A DNA stretch of 64,000 nt, taken from Sphingomonas sp. Leaf343. Lineage in GTDB: Bacteria > Pseudomonadota > Alphaproteobacteria > Sphingomonadales > Sphingomonadaceae. A model generated the notes under the pieces. That model had not been told where the DNA came from and ran no database searches. It was given only the letters and a program-made list of their open reading frames with translations. The stretch spans positions 62,001 through 126,000 of the forward strand of contig NZ_LMPG01000015.1 of the NCBI RefSeq assembly GCF_001423765.1, written 5' to 3'. The stretch's first letter is position 1. Every line of letters starts with the position of its first letter. A program made the translations under genes and the position numbers. Below, one piece after another: positions 27,555-37,676 of this stretch.

Positions 27555-27720
27555 GGCGGCGGCGCTGGCGCAAAGCGCCACGCCAAGCCCGGCCGGCGGC
27601 GCCAGGCGCCGTCCGACGACGCGGCTTCGCCGCGGCGGTGTTCCCGCCCACAGGTCAGTCCACCCTTACCTGAAGACCACCGTCGCGGACCCGATCTCGC
27701 CTCCGCGGGTTCCCTCCTGC
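27555..27720 (+). promoter_or_regulatory. Hairpin-rich leader between sspB and fumC
   Basis: 166 bp with at least three GC hairpins: TGGCGCAAAGCGCCA near 27577, GGCGGCGCCAGGCGCCGTC near 27595, and CGCGGCTTCGCCGCG near 27620. None is followed by a T-run, so no classic terminator is visible. They may damp read-through from sspB or protect mRNA ends. Confidence 0.4.
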
Positions 27721-29112
<1,392 letters not shown>

Positions 29113-29163
29113 CGGAACCTTCCGTCGTTCATCGCGCTTCATCGGCGAGAAGGAGATGCTTAC

Positions 29164-29373
29164 GTGAGTGCAACGACAATCGGCGCTTTGGTCGGCGGCG
29201 CGATCGATTCGATGAGCGGTGACGACGGCGTCGGCGACGGCGCGATCAAGGGCGCGATCACGGCCAACGTGCTGAAGGTCGTGGTGCCGCTGGCCATAAC
29301 CTATGCGGTCGGCTGGGCGGTATTGCGCGGCATCGGCGAACTCAAGGACCTCGCATTCGGAGAGACGGAATGA
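29164..29373 (+). CDS. Small glycine-rich membrane protein A
   Basis: A 69-residue protein with GTG start at 29164 after AGAAGGAGA. Its N-terminal half (IGALVGGAIDSMSGDDGVGDG) is glycine-rich; a hydrophobic span of about 34-55 (VLKVVVPLAITYAVGWAVL) follows. It overlaps the next gene by ATGA. No family recognised; the shared IGALVG motif with the next protein suggests a functional pair. Confidence 0.7.
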   Translation: MSATTIGALVGGAIDSMSGDDGVGDGAIKGAITANVLKVVVPLAITYAVGWAVLRGIGELKDLAFGETE

Positions 29374-29564
29374 TCGGACGGATTATCGGCGCACTCGTGG
29401 GCCGCGAACTGGGTCAGCGGCAGGGCAGCGGCGGCGTCAAGGGCGCGGCACTCGGTGCGCTCGCGGTCGGCGGGCTGCGGCGGATGGGGCCGCTCGGCAT
29501 GCTGCTGGGCGGCGGTTACGTCGCGAAGAAGGCGTATGATCGCCGGCGCGCCGGCCGGGTCTAG
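29370..29564 (+). CDS. Small glycine-rich membrane protein B
   Basis: A 64-residue protein with IGALVGRELGQRQG, a glycine-zipper-like stretch GAALGALAVGG and GPLGMLLGGGYV, then a basic end KKAYDRRRAGRV. Translation looks coupled to the preceding gene by ATGA. It converges on the DUF2585 gene with a 4-bp overlap. Function unknown. Confidence 0.7.
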   Translation: MIGRIIGALVGRELGQRQGSGGVKGAALGALAVGGLRRMGPLGMLLGGGYVAKKAYDRRRAGRV

Positions 29565-30166
29565 CCGCCCGCCTGCCACGCACTGATCGCCCCGACCGGG
29601 GCGATCAGTGCGATCAGGTTCAAGGTGAGATTGTCGCGGATCGCGAGCGCCAGTCCGACCTCCAGCGCAAGTACGAGCATGACGGATACCGCCGCCGGGA
29701 GGCGGGATGCCAGCCAGAACCCTGCGATCATGCAGCCGATATCGAATAGCGAGTTCAGAACGCTGTCCCCGGTATAGCCCAAGGCCAGCGTCGTTGCGCG
29801 GTAACGATCGATGACCATCGGCGTGTTCTCGGCAATTTCCCACGCGGCCTCGAGCGCGACCACCACGACGAGGCACGCCTTCACGGGCCATCGTTTTAGC
29901 GCCAGCCGCGATACGGCGTAGAAGATCAGGCCATGCACGACATGCGTGAAGCTGTACCAGTCGGTCAGTTGCTGGCTGTTCTGGTCCGACCGGACCTCGC
30001 CATGCCACAAAGCGACATGGCCGCATCGGCAGATCGCCGTTCGCCCCATCGCCAGCAATGTCGCAGCGACGCCGATCAGCATCGCGATGACCGCGATTCC
30101 GGATTTTGCCGCGATGCAGCGACCAATGCTTGACGCCTGCGCCACGGGCACGGCACTAGCGGGCAT
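29561..30166 (-). CDS. DUF2585 family membrane protein
   Basis: A roughly 201-residue integral membrane protein with about four to five helices. The central block QQLTDWYSFTHVVHGLIFY, then EAAWEIAENTPMVIDRYR and GDSVLNSLFDIG, is the DUF2585 signature, resembling UPF0314-type proteins. Function unknown; conserved His and Glu residues in membrane segments hint at an enzyme or metal site. The start at 30166 would share two bases with the divergent gmk start; an internal start nearer 30151 is possible. Confidence 0.85.
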   Translation of the reverse strand: MPASAVPVAQASSIGRCIAAKSGIAVIAMLIGVAATLLAMGRTAICRCGHVALWHGEVRSDQNSQQLTDWYSFTHVVHGLIFYAVSRLALKRWPVKACLVVVVALEAAWEIAENTPMVIDRYRATTLALGYTGDSVLNSLFDIGCMIAGFWLASRLPAAVSVMLVLALEVGLALAIRDNLTLNLIALIAPVGAISAWQAGG

Positions 30167-30827
30167 GGATCACGCCGCCAACCTCGGGCTGATGCCCGAC
30201 CCGCATCACCTGAAGCGTCGTGGCGTGTTGTTCGTGCTGTCATCGCCATCGGGCGCGGGCAAGTCGACGATCGCCCGCAAGTTGCTGGCCGCGGAGCCGG
30301 AACTCGAGATGTCGGTATCGGTCACGACCCGCAAGCCGCGCGTCGGCGAGGTCGACGGCAAGGATTATCATTTCGTCGATCTGGAAGAGTTTCGCCGGAT
30401 GGCGGCGGACGACGAATTTCTGGAATGGGCGCACGTCTTCGACAACCGCTACGGCACGCCGCGCGCGCAGGTCGAGGCGATGTTGACGGCGGGCAAGGAC
30501 GTGCTGTTCGACATCGACTGGCAGGGCGCGCAGCAGCTGTTCCAGATCGCCGGCGGCGACGTGGTGCGCGTGTTCATCTTCCCGCCGTCGATGGCGGAAC
30601 TGCGGCAGCGGCTGGAACGGCGCGCGACCGATGCCGCGCCGGTGATCGACGCCCGTATGGCCCGCGCGGCGAACGAGGTCAGCCATTGGGACGGGTATGA
30701 CTATGTGCTGGTCAACGACGATGTCGAGGCGTGCTTCGCAGGCGTGAAGACGATCCTGGCGGCGGAGCGGCTGAAGCGGTCCCGTCAGACCGGGCTGATC
30801 GGCTTCATCCGAAAGCTGACGCGCTGA
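30165..30827 (+). CDS. gmk: Guanylate kinase
   Basis: Phosphorylates GMP to GDP. The protein has P-loop [10 protein letters not shown], the GMP-binding block [20 protein letters not shown] and the [10 protein letters not shown] motif. Starting at 30165 gives 220 residues; the in-frame ATG at 30192 ([11 protein letters not shown]) gives a length closer to common annotations and avoids overlap with the DUF2585 start. The 3' end overlaps the convergent MCP-like gene by 23 bp. Confidence 0.95.
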   Translation: MDHAANLGLMPDPHHLKRRGVLFVLSSPSGAGKSTIARKLLAAEPELEMSVSVTTRKPRVGEVDGKDYHFVDLEEFRRMAADDEFLEWAHVFDNRYGTPRAQVEAMLTAGKDVLFDIDWQGAQQLFQIAGGDVVRVFIFPPSMAELRQRLERRATDAAPVIDARMARAANEVSHWDGYDYVLVNDDVEACFAGVKTILAAERLKRSRQTGLIGFIRKLTR

Positions 30828-31893
30828 ACCGTTCGCGGCTCGCCCGGCCGGCACGGTCCATGCGGGTCTGGCGGGGTTCGCCGCGCAACGCCGTGATGAT
30901 CGCCTGTTGATCCGGAATGCGCTGTTCGATCACGCATTGTAGTCCCAGCCCGTCGAAGCCGTTGACCGGTCGAGCCGGAGCGATGACGGCCAGCCGTTCG
31001 CTCGATACGTTTGTCGGCCCGGTCGTCCCGGTCAGGCGCTGTCCGAAGCGGTAGGCGCCGGTGGTCGACATGACGGCCATGTCCCGATCGACGATCGAGA
31101 CGGTGATGCCGCTGCTGGCGTGTCCGGCCGCCGCCATGACCTCTGCACTCTGCGCCTCGAAGTCGTATTCCAGATAGACGGCACCGCGGACGCGACCGGC
31201 GCGACGGACCGGCGCGACGAGGACGAGGATCTTGCGATTGCCGGCATAGGGATTTTCCCAGACCGCATCGGTGAACCAGTCCTGGTGCGGAGCCGCGGCC
31301 ATCGCATGCTCATATTGCGCCATGCCGCGCAGGTTGACGGATCGCACGGCGGCATTGGCGTGCGCGCACACCACGACGTTGCCGGCATCGTCCACCACGA
31401 AAGCGTTTATGAAATAGGGCGAGAGGCGCAACAGGCCGTGGAGCCGTTCGGAGGCCGCCGCCTCGACCGCCGCATCGGTGCGGGCGTCGACCGCGCCAGC
31501 GACGATCGCCGGGTCCGTCGCCAGCATCCGGATATCGATCGAACGGTCGTAGATCGACCGCGTTACTCCCTGCATGATCGATTGCGCGAGTTCCGCCAGT
31601 CTGGCGCCCTCCACTTCGGCGACCAGTTCGTCGGCGATCGATCCACCCTGCGACAGTCGAACGAGGAAATCCTCGCGAAAGGCGGCGGCGGCGGCCGCGG
31701 CCTGCATCGCCAGCGATTTCACCTCCTGCGCCACGACGGAGAAACCGCGTCCGCTCTGCCCGGCCCGCGCCGCCTCGATCGTGGCGTTCAGCGCGAGCAG
31801 GTTGGTGCGCTCGGCGATCGCTTCGTTCCCGCTGGCATAGAGCGTCACCTCTTCCCGGAGCATCGCCAGAAGCGATCGGATGCGGCGCGGCAT
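30805..31893 (-). CDS. MCP-like protein with N-terminal signalling tip and C-terminal Cache-type sensor
   Basis: A 362-residue protein with no obvious transmembrane helix. Residues about 22-62 match the chemoreceptor hairpin tip ([20 protein letters not shown] and [10 protein letters not shown]), which binds CheA/CheW. From about residue 95 onward the sequence resembles a Cache/PAS-like sensor ([30 protein letters not shown]). Usual chemoreceptors have the reverse order. The HAMP domain and most of the methylation helices are missing. It may be a soluble signalling partner. The start at 31893 lacks a clear ribosome site, and ATG at 31860 is an alternative. Confidence 0.78.
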   Translation of the reverse strand: MPRRIRSLLAMLREEVTLYASGNEAIAERTNLLALNATIEAARAGQSGRGFSVVAQEVKSLAMQAAAAAAAFREDFLVRLSQGGSIADELVAEVEGARLAELAQSIMQGVTRSIYDRSIDIRMLATDPAIVAGAVDARTDAAVEAAASERLHGLLRLSPYFINAFVVDDAGNVVVCAHANAAVRSVNLRGMAQYEHAMAAAPHQDWFTDAVWENPYAGNRKILVLVAPVRRAGRVRGAVYLEYDFEAQSAEVMAAAGHASSGITVSIVDRDMAVMSTTGAYRFGQRLTGTTGPTNVSSERLAVIAPARPVNGFDGLGLQCVIEQRIPDQQAIITALRGEPRQTRMDRAGRASRERFSASAFG

Positions 31894-31928
31894 GACTCAG
31901 CAGCCGGGGAGAGAGTCTGAAATCATCG

Positions 31929-31940
31929 TTTACCGGTAAA
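31929..31940. promoter_or_regulatory. Palindrome TTTACCGGTAAA upstream of the MCP-like gene
   Basis: A perfect 12-bp palindrome 36 bp upstream of the MCP-like start, in an AT-rich 84-bp gap. It may be an operator or a promoter element; the binding factor is unknown. Confidence 0.35.
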
Positions 31941-31977
31941 TCCCGGCTTGCTAAACAATGGTTAAGCCAAAACGGTT

Positions 31978-32676
31978 TTACTCCCGCAACGCCGACAGGA
32001 ACCGGACGGCGGCATCATATTCCGCGCGCCGGGCCGCCGTGGCCGCAGTGGCCAGCGTGTCCTCTCCCCAGCGTTCCGTCTGCCAGTCCTCGTCGATCTG
32101 CGCCGCAGCCCAGATCGCGTCGGGCGTCATCGCCTCCTCTGCCAGCACGAGGGCGAGTATCAGCGATCCGGCGATCGTCACGACGGGCGACAGCGCCGCC
32201 AGCATCCAGGCATCGCGCGTCGCGATAGCGTCCGCCAGCCGGGCGACGGTTGCGGCGGGCTGCTCCACCGGCACGATGCCGGCGGTGACGGTGAAATGCA
32301 CATCGTAGCGCATCGTCGCCCATTCGAGCGGCGGGTTCCACGCCGCCGCCTGTCGCGCGACCAGTTCCGGCGGGTCCTCCGCCCGGTAACAGAGCAGGTC
32401 GCTTTCGGCATAGCGAGCAAGACCGGCGGCGAAGGGGAGCGGATCGGGTGCGATCCGGTCGATCGCGGCATTGGCCAACCCGGTCAGCGGCATGCGGCGG
32501 GGATCGAGCGTGTCGCCCACGTCGCGCCACTCCGCCGCGACAGCCTCCGCCAGTGCATCGGTCGGCAGCAGCAACGGCACGCGGCCCGGCGTCCGCACCG
32601 GGCGGCCATCGAGCACGATGCCATGGTCGGCGACGGTCACATTCTTCCAGAACCGCTTCACCGGTCGCTCCGCCAC
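31978..32676 (-). CDS. ATP12 family F1-ATPase assembly chaperone
   Basis: A 232-residue chaperone that binds the alpha subunit during F1-ATP synthase assembly; found in alphaproteobacteria and mitochondria. Recognised by KRFWKNVTV, GIVLDGRPVRTPGR, AEWRDVGDTLDPRRMPLTGL and the C-terminal EDWQTERWGED. It overlaps the upstream small membrane gene by 19 bp. Operon order from the promoter: HAD phosphatase, small membrane protein, ATP12. Confidence 0.93.
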   Translation of the reverse strand: MAERPVKRFWKNVTVADHGIVLDGRPVRTPGRVPLLLPTDALAEAVAAEWRDVGDTLDPRRMPLTGLANAAIDRIAPDPLPFAAGLARYAESDLLCYRAEDPPELVARQAAAWNPPLEWATMRYDVHFTVTAGIVPVEQPAATVARLADAIATRDAWMLAALSPVVTIAGSLILALVLAEEAMTPDAIWAAAQIDEDWQTERWGEDTLATAATAARRAEYDAAVRFLSALRE

Positions 32677-32873
32677 TTGTGCGCGAGCCCGCGCGGGACG
32701 GTGGCGATCATCGCCATCGCCGACAGGACGATCGCGAAGCCGAGGATGCGGGGCGGCAGCGCATCGGACCGGCCCATCAGGATCAGGCCGAAGATCGCGC
32801 CCGCCACGCCGCAGATCTCGACGGCGCGGATGATGTAGTAGCGGCGGCGCGCCAGATGGTCGGGGTCGGTCAT
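32658..32873 (-). CDS. Small two-helix membrane protein
   Basis: A 71-residue protein: a basic N-terminus (ARRRYYIIRAVE), helix of about 20-34 (GVAGAIFGLILMG), helix of about 43-60 (ILGFAIVLSAMAMIATV), and a basic tail. Coupled to the HAD gene upstream by ATGA and overlapping ATP12 downstream by 19 bp. No named family recognised, though the operon position is tight. Confidence 0.75.
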   Translation of the reverse strand: MTDPDHLARRRYYIIRAVEICGVAGAIFGLILMGRSDALPPRILGFAIVLSAMAMIATVPRGLAHKWRSDR

Positions 32874-33526
32874 GCCAGCATCCCCGGCAGCTCGCTGGCG
32901 TGAGTGGCGACGACGTCCGCGCCCGCGGCGGCGAGATCCGCCACGCCGTGATAGCCCCAGGCGACGCCGATAGCCCGGCATCCCGCCGCGCGCGCCATCG
33001 CCATGTCGAAACTGGTGTCGCCGATCATCGCGCTATCCTGCGCCGGGACGCCGGCTTCGTCCATCGCGGCGATCAGCATCGACGGATCGGGCTTCGACGG
33101 GTGCCGGTCGGCGGTCTGGAGCGTGACGAAGCGGTCGGCGATGCCGTGCGAGGCGAGGACGCGCGCCAGTCCGCGGTCCGACTTGCCGGTCGCCACCCCG
33201 AGCCGCCAGCCCCGGTCGATCAGGGTCGCGAGGACATCGGCAATCCCCTCGAACAGGGGTTCGGGATCGAGGCGGTCGGTCTGGCGCAGATCGTCGAAGG
33301 CCGATTTATAGTCCTGCGCCAGCTTTCGGTGCGCAGGTTCGTCGGCGGTTGGCAGCAATACCTGCATCGCCTCGTACAGGCTCAGTCCGACGATCTGTCG
33401 CGTGGCGGCGAGGGGAGGCGGGACCAGGCCGGATGCACGGAACGCCGCATCCATCGCGCGTCCGATATTGGCCTGACTGTCGACAAGGGTTCCGTCGCAA
33501 TCGAAAACGGCAAGGCGCTGTGTCAT
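32870..33526 (-). CDS. HAD-IA family hydrolase (phosphoglycolate phosphatase-like)
   Basis: A 218-residue phosphatase with motif I DCDGTLVDS (Asp9, Asp11), motif II GVATGKS, the motif III lysine in PSKPDPSM, and motif IV MIGDTSFDM. An alpha-helical cap follows motif I. The sequence resembles Gph/PgmB-type enzymes that remove 2-phosphoglycolate or sugar phosphates; the substrate is not certain. First gene of the operon with the small membrane protein and ATP12. Confidence 0.92.
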   Translation of the reverse strand: MTQRLAVFDCDGTLVDSQANIGRAMDAAFRASGLVPPPLAATRQIVGLSLYEAMQVLLPTADEPAHRKLAQDYKSAFDDLRQTDRLDPEPLFEGIADVLATLIDRGWRLGVATGKSDRGLARVLASHGIADRFVTLQTADRHPSKPDPSMLIAAMDEAGVPAQDSAMIGDTSFDMAMARAAGCRAIGVAWGYHGVADLAAAGADVVATHASELPGMLA

Positions 33527-33544
33527 GCGCCGCGGATAGCGGGA

Positions 33545-33581
33545 CGGGCGGGGGGCGTCATCCCATTACGCCCCCCGCCCG
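33545..33581. terminator. Strong hairpin between the HAD and SodC genes
   Basis: A perfect 14-bp GC inverted repeat (CGGGCGGGGGGCGT and its complement) with a 9-nt loop. There is no T-run on either side, so it may act as a 3'-end protective hairpin for the sodC transcript rather than as an intrinsic terminator. Confidence 0.45.
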
Positions 33582-33607
33582 GCATCTTCCCAGATCGCCT
33601 GCCGGGA

Positions 33608-34150
33608 CTAGCCGGCCTGGAACACGCCGCAGGCGATGCGGCCGCCGCTGTTGCCGGACGGGTCGGTCCGCAGATCGTCGGCGCTGGCGTGGACGACCAT
33701 CGCGCTGCCGTCGGTGTCGAGCAGGCCCGCCACGGTCGCGCCCGGAATTGTGATCGCCAGCGTGCCGCGACCGTCGGTCCCGACGATCAGGTTGGGCAAG
33801 TCACCTTCGTGCGGGCCGGCCGGATTCATCGTGCCGTGCTGTTTCGACGTCGGGTTCCAGTGTCCGCCCGCCGTCGTGAAGTCCGGTGCGTCGCAGCGCC
33901 CGACCATGTGGATGTGTGCGCCGTGCGTGCCGGGCGGCAGCGCGCTGGCATCGAGCGAGACGCGCAGGCCGCCTTCGACCTCCGTCGCGGTCGCCCGGCC
34001 GGCATCGGCATTGGCGGCGGTCCGCAACATCGCGGTGGCGGTGGCGCCACCGGGGGTCATCGTTCCCGTCTCCGCCTTGTCGGTCGCACAACCGGACAGG
34101 CCGGCCAGCATCGCCGCACCCGCCGTCATCGTCACCAGCATCGTCCGCAT
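33608..34150 (-). CDS. Cu/Zn superoxide dismutase family lipoprotein
   Basis: A 180-residue exported protein with lipobox LSGC (Cys21). Copper/zinc ligands are visible in GAHIHMVGRCD, GGHWNP, GTMNPAGPHEGDLPN and VVHASADDLRTDPSGNSGGRIACG, including the disulfide cysteines. It should dismutate superoxide in the periplasm. ATG at 34150 is preferred over 34156 because AAGGGAGA lies about 7 bases upstream. ThpR lies directly upstream in the same operon. Confidence 0.92.
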   Translation of the reverse strand: MRTMLVTMTAGAAMLAGLSGCATDKAETGTMTPGGATATAMLRTAANADAGRATATEVEGGLRVSLDASALPPGTHGAHIHMVGRCDAPDFTTAGGHWNPTSKQHGTMNPAGPHEGDLPNLIVGTDGRGTLAITIPGATVAGLLDTDGSAMVVHASADDLRTDPSGNSGGRIACGVFQAG

Positions 34151-34152
34151 CG

Positions 34153-34743
34153 TCATTCTCCCTTTCGGTTCTCGACAGGCCAACCAGCAGCCGCGTCGCC
34201 GGTTCCGAGCGGCCAGCGCGCGACGAGTTCGTAGCTGGCGCGATCGCGACCCAGATAGCTGCGATAAAGCCCCAGATGCGGCATCGCGAACGGCTCGCTC
34301 GTCAACCCGGCATGCCGCGCCAGCCACGCCGCGACGTCCGGCCCGCCGCTGGCGGAGCGGGGCAGCCGCGCGACGGTGACGTGCGGGCGATAGGCGCGGC
34401 GATCAGGGGACAGGCCGGCCATCACGCACGCCCGTTCGACCTTGGCATGCAGCGCAGCCAGAGGCGCGGCGGGGGCGATCCCGGCCCAGAGGGCATCCGG
34501 GCGATTGCCCCTGCCGAAGCTGCCGACGCCCGACAGCGCCACCTGCGGCACCGGTGCGGCGATGTGGCCGAGCGCGGCGGCGATGTCCTCCGCCTGCGGC
34601 CGTTCGACCTCCCCGACGAAGCGCAAGGTCACGTGGAGCTGCTCGTCGTCCTGCCAGCGCGCAGCCTGAACGCCGTCCATCAGATCGAACAATGCCTCCC
34701 GAATCACGAGAGGCGGGCGCAGGGCGACGAACAGGCGAATCAT
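34153..34743 (-). CDS. thpR: RNA 2',3'-cyclic phosphodiesterase ThpR (LigT-like)
   Basis: A 196-residue 2H phosphoesterase with both HxT motifs, HVTLRF and HVTVARL. The family opens 2',3'-cyclic phosphates and can ligate tRNA halves in vitro. Starts MIRLFVALRPP. Upstream gene of the thpR-sodC pair. The divergent BI-1 gene begins 157 bp away. Confidence 0.92.
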   Translation of the reverse strand: MIRLFVALRPPLVIREALFDLMDGVQAARWQDDEQLHVTLRFVGEVERPQAEDIAAALGHIAAPVPQVALSGVGSFGRGNRPDALWAGIAPAAPLAALHAKVERACVMAGLSPDRRAYRPHVTVARLPRSASGGPDVAAWLARHAGLTSEPFAMPHLGLYRSYLGRDRASYELVARWPLGTGDAAAGWPVENRKGE

Positions 34744-34900
34744 GGCAGGCCCTGTAGCGTGATGGACCGTTAGCGTCGCCACATGCGTTGTGGCGTAGAC
34801 GATTGATTATGACATTTTCTTCATGCTTGAAGTCGGGCCGTTCAGGGCCGATATAATGCGGGTAACCGGCCCCTTGCCGGTGCGAAGGAGCGAATTTCAC

Positions 34901-35641
<741 letters not shown>

Positions 35642-35663
35642 TCGATCAATACATCGAATGACG

Positions 35664-35699
35664 GAGGCCCGGCGGTATGGATCGCCGGGCCTCTTTTTT
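35664..35699 (+). terminator. Rho-independent terminator after the BI-1 gene
   Basis: An 11-bp stem GAGGCCCGGCG with its complement at 35683-35693, 8-nt loop, then six T. It separates the BI-1 gene from the transglutaminase gene. Confidence 0.93.
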
Positions 35700-35722
35700 G
35701 TGCGCGGGTTCAGGGGGATGAG

Positions 35723-36499
35723 ATGCGGCTCGGGATTTCGGTGGAGCTGGATTACTGGTTCGACGCAGCGGCCGACGTGCTGTTGCAGGTCGAAGTCGCC
35801 AAAACGGCGGAGCAGGTGCTGCAAAAGGCGGACCTGACGGTCTGGTCCGATCATCCGATCGCCGCGGTGATCGGCGAGGATGGCATCGGCCAACGCTGCT
35901 GGGGACGAGGCGAGGGCCAGTTCCGCGCGCAGTACGAAGCGGAGGTCGATATCCAGCGGTCCGACATCGACCTGACCACGCTGGGCGCGACGCCGCCGCG
36001 CCTTTTGCCAGGTGCGCTGGTGCCGTATCTGCTGCCCAGCCGCTATTGCCAGTCGGACCGGCTGGAGGGGTTCGTCGAGAGCGAGTTCGCCGGGTTGGCG
36101 GGCGGGGCGCTGGCGCAGGCGCTGGTCGACTGGACTGCGGGCGCGTTGCGCTACCGGATCGGCGCGAGCGAGGGGACGACGACGGCGCTCGATACCTTCG
36201 CGTCGCGGATGGGCGTGTGTCGCGATTACGCGCACCTCGTCGTGGCGCTGGCGCGGGCGGCGGAAATTCCGGCACGATGCGTCGCGGCCTATGCGCCCGG
36301 CGTCGATCCGCCCGATTTCCATGCGGTGGCGGAACTGTGGCTGGACGGTGCGTGGCGGCTGGTCGATGCGACCGGAATGGGGTCGGCAGGCGAACTGGCG
36401 GTGGTGACCGCCGGGCGCGACGCAACGGATATCGCGTTCATGACGGTCTTCGGCCTGACGCGGTTGCAGCGGCAGTCGGTGCGGGTGAGGCGGCTATAG
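35723..36499 (+). CDS. Transglutaminase-like protein
   Basis: A 258-residue protein with an N-terminal beta domain and a papain-like transglutaminase core. The catalytic triad is visible: Cys166 (MGVCRDYAH), His200 (PDFHAVAEL) and Asp215 (LVDATG). No signal peptide. Bacterial members probably act as proteases or amidases, often encoded near ATP-grasp/alpha-E genes, which are absent here. Start ATG at 35723 after a GGGGGATGAG site. Confidence 0.9.
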   Translation: MRLGISVELDYWFDAAADVLLQVEVAKTAEQVLQKADLTVWSDHPIAAVIGEDGIGQRCWGRGEGQFRAQYEAEVDIQRSDIDLTTLGATPPRLLPGALVPYLLPSRYCQSDRLEGFVESEFAGLAGGALAQALVDWTAGALRYRIGASEGTTTALDTFASRMGVCRDYAHLVVALARAAEIPARCVAAYAPGVDPPDFHAVAELWLDGAWRLVDATGMGSAGELAVVTAGRDATDIAFMTVFGLTRLQRQSVRVRRL

Positions 36500-36530
36500 G
36501 AGGCTCGCCGACAATCCCGATCCGAGGACA

Positions 36531-36555
36531 GGAACGGCGACGGCGCATGATCGTT
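36531..36555 (+). promoter_or_regulatory. EcfG-type general stress promoter
   Basis: GGAAC at 36531-36535, a 16-nt spacer, CGTT at 36552-36555, 31 bp before the start at 36587. This is the exact published EcfG consensus form, giving good confidence that the downstream small protein is stress-induced. Confidence 0.7.
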
Positions 36556-36586
36556 TTGCCCATAGAACGATCATAGGAGAGCCAGG

Positions 36587-36880
36587 ATGGCCGACATCGA
36601 TAACCGTGCGCTCGACAGCCTGTCCGTCGCCCCCGGCGACCCCGACGAAGACGGCGGCAGCCGGAAGCCGGGGCAGGACGCCGGCCGCGACAAGTCCATC
36701 GCAAAGCGGCTGGAGAAAAATCCCGAAAGCGTCGACGCGCGGCTGGACAATGCGCTGGATGAGTCGATGGATGGCAGCGACCCGGCATCCTCGACCCAGC
36801 CGGTACACCGCGGCAGCGAACCGGCGGTGTCGTCGGGATACGATGCCGACAAGGAGAAGCAATTGCGCGACGGCGGCTGA
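36587..36880 (+). CDS. Small hydrophilic protein, probable general-stress protein
   Basis: A 97-residue polar protein (MADIDNRALDSLSVAPGDPD), rich in Asp, Ser, Gly and Lys with no cysteine and no hydrophobic core, so probably disordered. The start follows AGGAG. An exact EcfG promoter stands upstream. Such hydrophilin-like proteins are frequent in the alphaproteobacterial general stress regulon. No named family recognised. Confidence 0.75.
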   Translation: MADIDNRALDSLSVAPGDPDEDGGSRKPGQDAGRDKSIAKRLEKNPESVDARLDNALDESMDGSDPASSTQPVHRGSEPAVSSGYDADKEKQLRDGG

Positions 36881-37093
36881 TCCCGCGAAGCGCGGCGCAC
36901 CGTTGGTTTGTTGCGCGAAAGCATCATGAATCCAGCATCGGGATGCGGCGGACCTCGGTTCGTCGCATCTCTTGTTGCGGCGCAGCGATTTTCGGCGATG
37001 TTCATGACGATCCGGAGACGGCTTCGTTAAGGGCGGTGTAACCACTCCTGGCGTAGACCAAGCCCGGTAGAAGCTCTGGGCGGGGTGACGACG

Positions 37094-37648
37094 ATGGGTT
37101 CGAGGATGAAGCCGGCCGAAGGTGCGATGACGCTGGCCGAGATGAAGGAATTCGCGAGCTTTTCCAGCTCGACGCAGCGCTATATCCGCCGCTCGCTCGA
37201 CATCGGTCTGGACCGCGACGACGCGATGGCCCGCTGGTCGCGCGACATCGTCGAGGCCGCGAGCATCCGCGCCCAGGCACGACTGTACCGCGCATTGCCG
37301 GCGATCCGCGAGATCGTTCCCGACGACAGCGGTCTGGATGCGATCGAGCCGTTCCTCGCGCCGCTGGTCACGATCGTCGCATTCGATCTGGGCCAGGGGC
37401 GGCTGCCGAGCTTTTCCGCGGTGCGCTTCCTGTACGAACGGCTGATCGGGGCGGAAGTCCGGCCATGGCTGCCGGCGGCGTTCTGCGCGGCGGCGGCGCT
37501 GCCGCATCTGCATCCCGAACTGCGGCGGACGCTGCTCCAGTCGATCAGCGAGGCGGCGGCGACCGCGGCGGGCTGGTCCAACCGCCAGCCGGCATTCTTC
37601 CCCTATTGGGTGGAGAAGGTCGAAGGCGCGCAGCCGATCGCCAACTGA
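37094..37648 (+). CDS. Unrecognised helical protein
   Basis: About 184 residues, largely helical with alternating charged and hydrophobic segments (AEMKEFASFSSSTQRYIRRS, RDIVEAASIRAQARLYRAL). It ends WSNRQPAFFPYWVEKVEG. No signal peptide or catalytic motif is apparent. GTG at 37085 and ATG at 37106 are alternative starts. The upstream 200-bp gap shows no gene. Single gene on the plus strand, convergent with the extensin-like gene. No function assigned. Confidence 0.7.
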   Translation: MGSRMKPAEGAMTLAEMKEFASFSSSTQRYIRRSLDIGLDRDDAMARWSRDIVEAASIRAQARLYRALPAIREIVPDDSGLDAIEPFLAPLVTIVAFDLGQGRLPSFSAVRFLYERLIGAEVRPWLPAAFCAAAALPHLHPELRRTLLQSISEAAATAAGWSNRQPAFFPYWVEKVEGAQPIAN

Positions 37649-37676
37649 CGCCCCAGCGGCACGCGCGCCGGCCCCC

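Noticed and set aside
29115..29134. EcfG promoter for the small membrane protein pair
   Set aside because: GGAAC occurs near 29115 but CGTT follows after only 7 nt, so the spacing is wrong.
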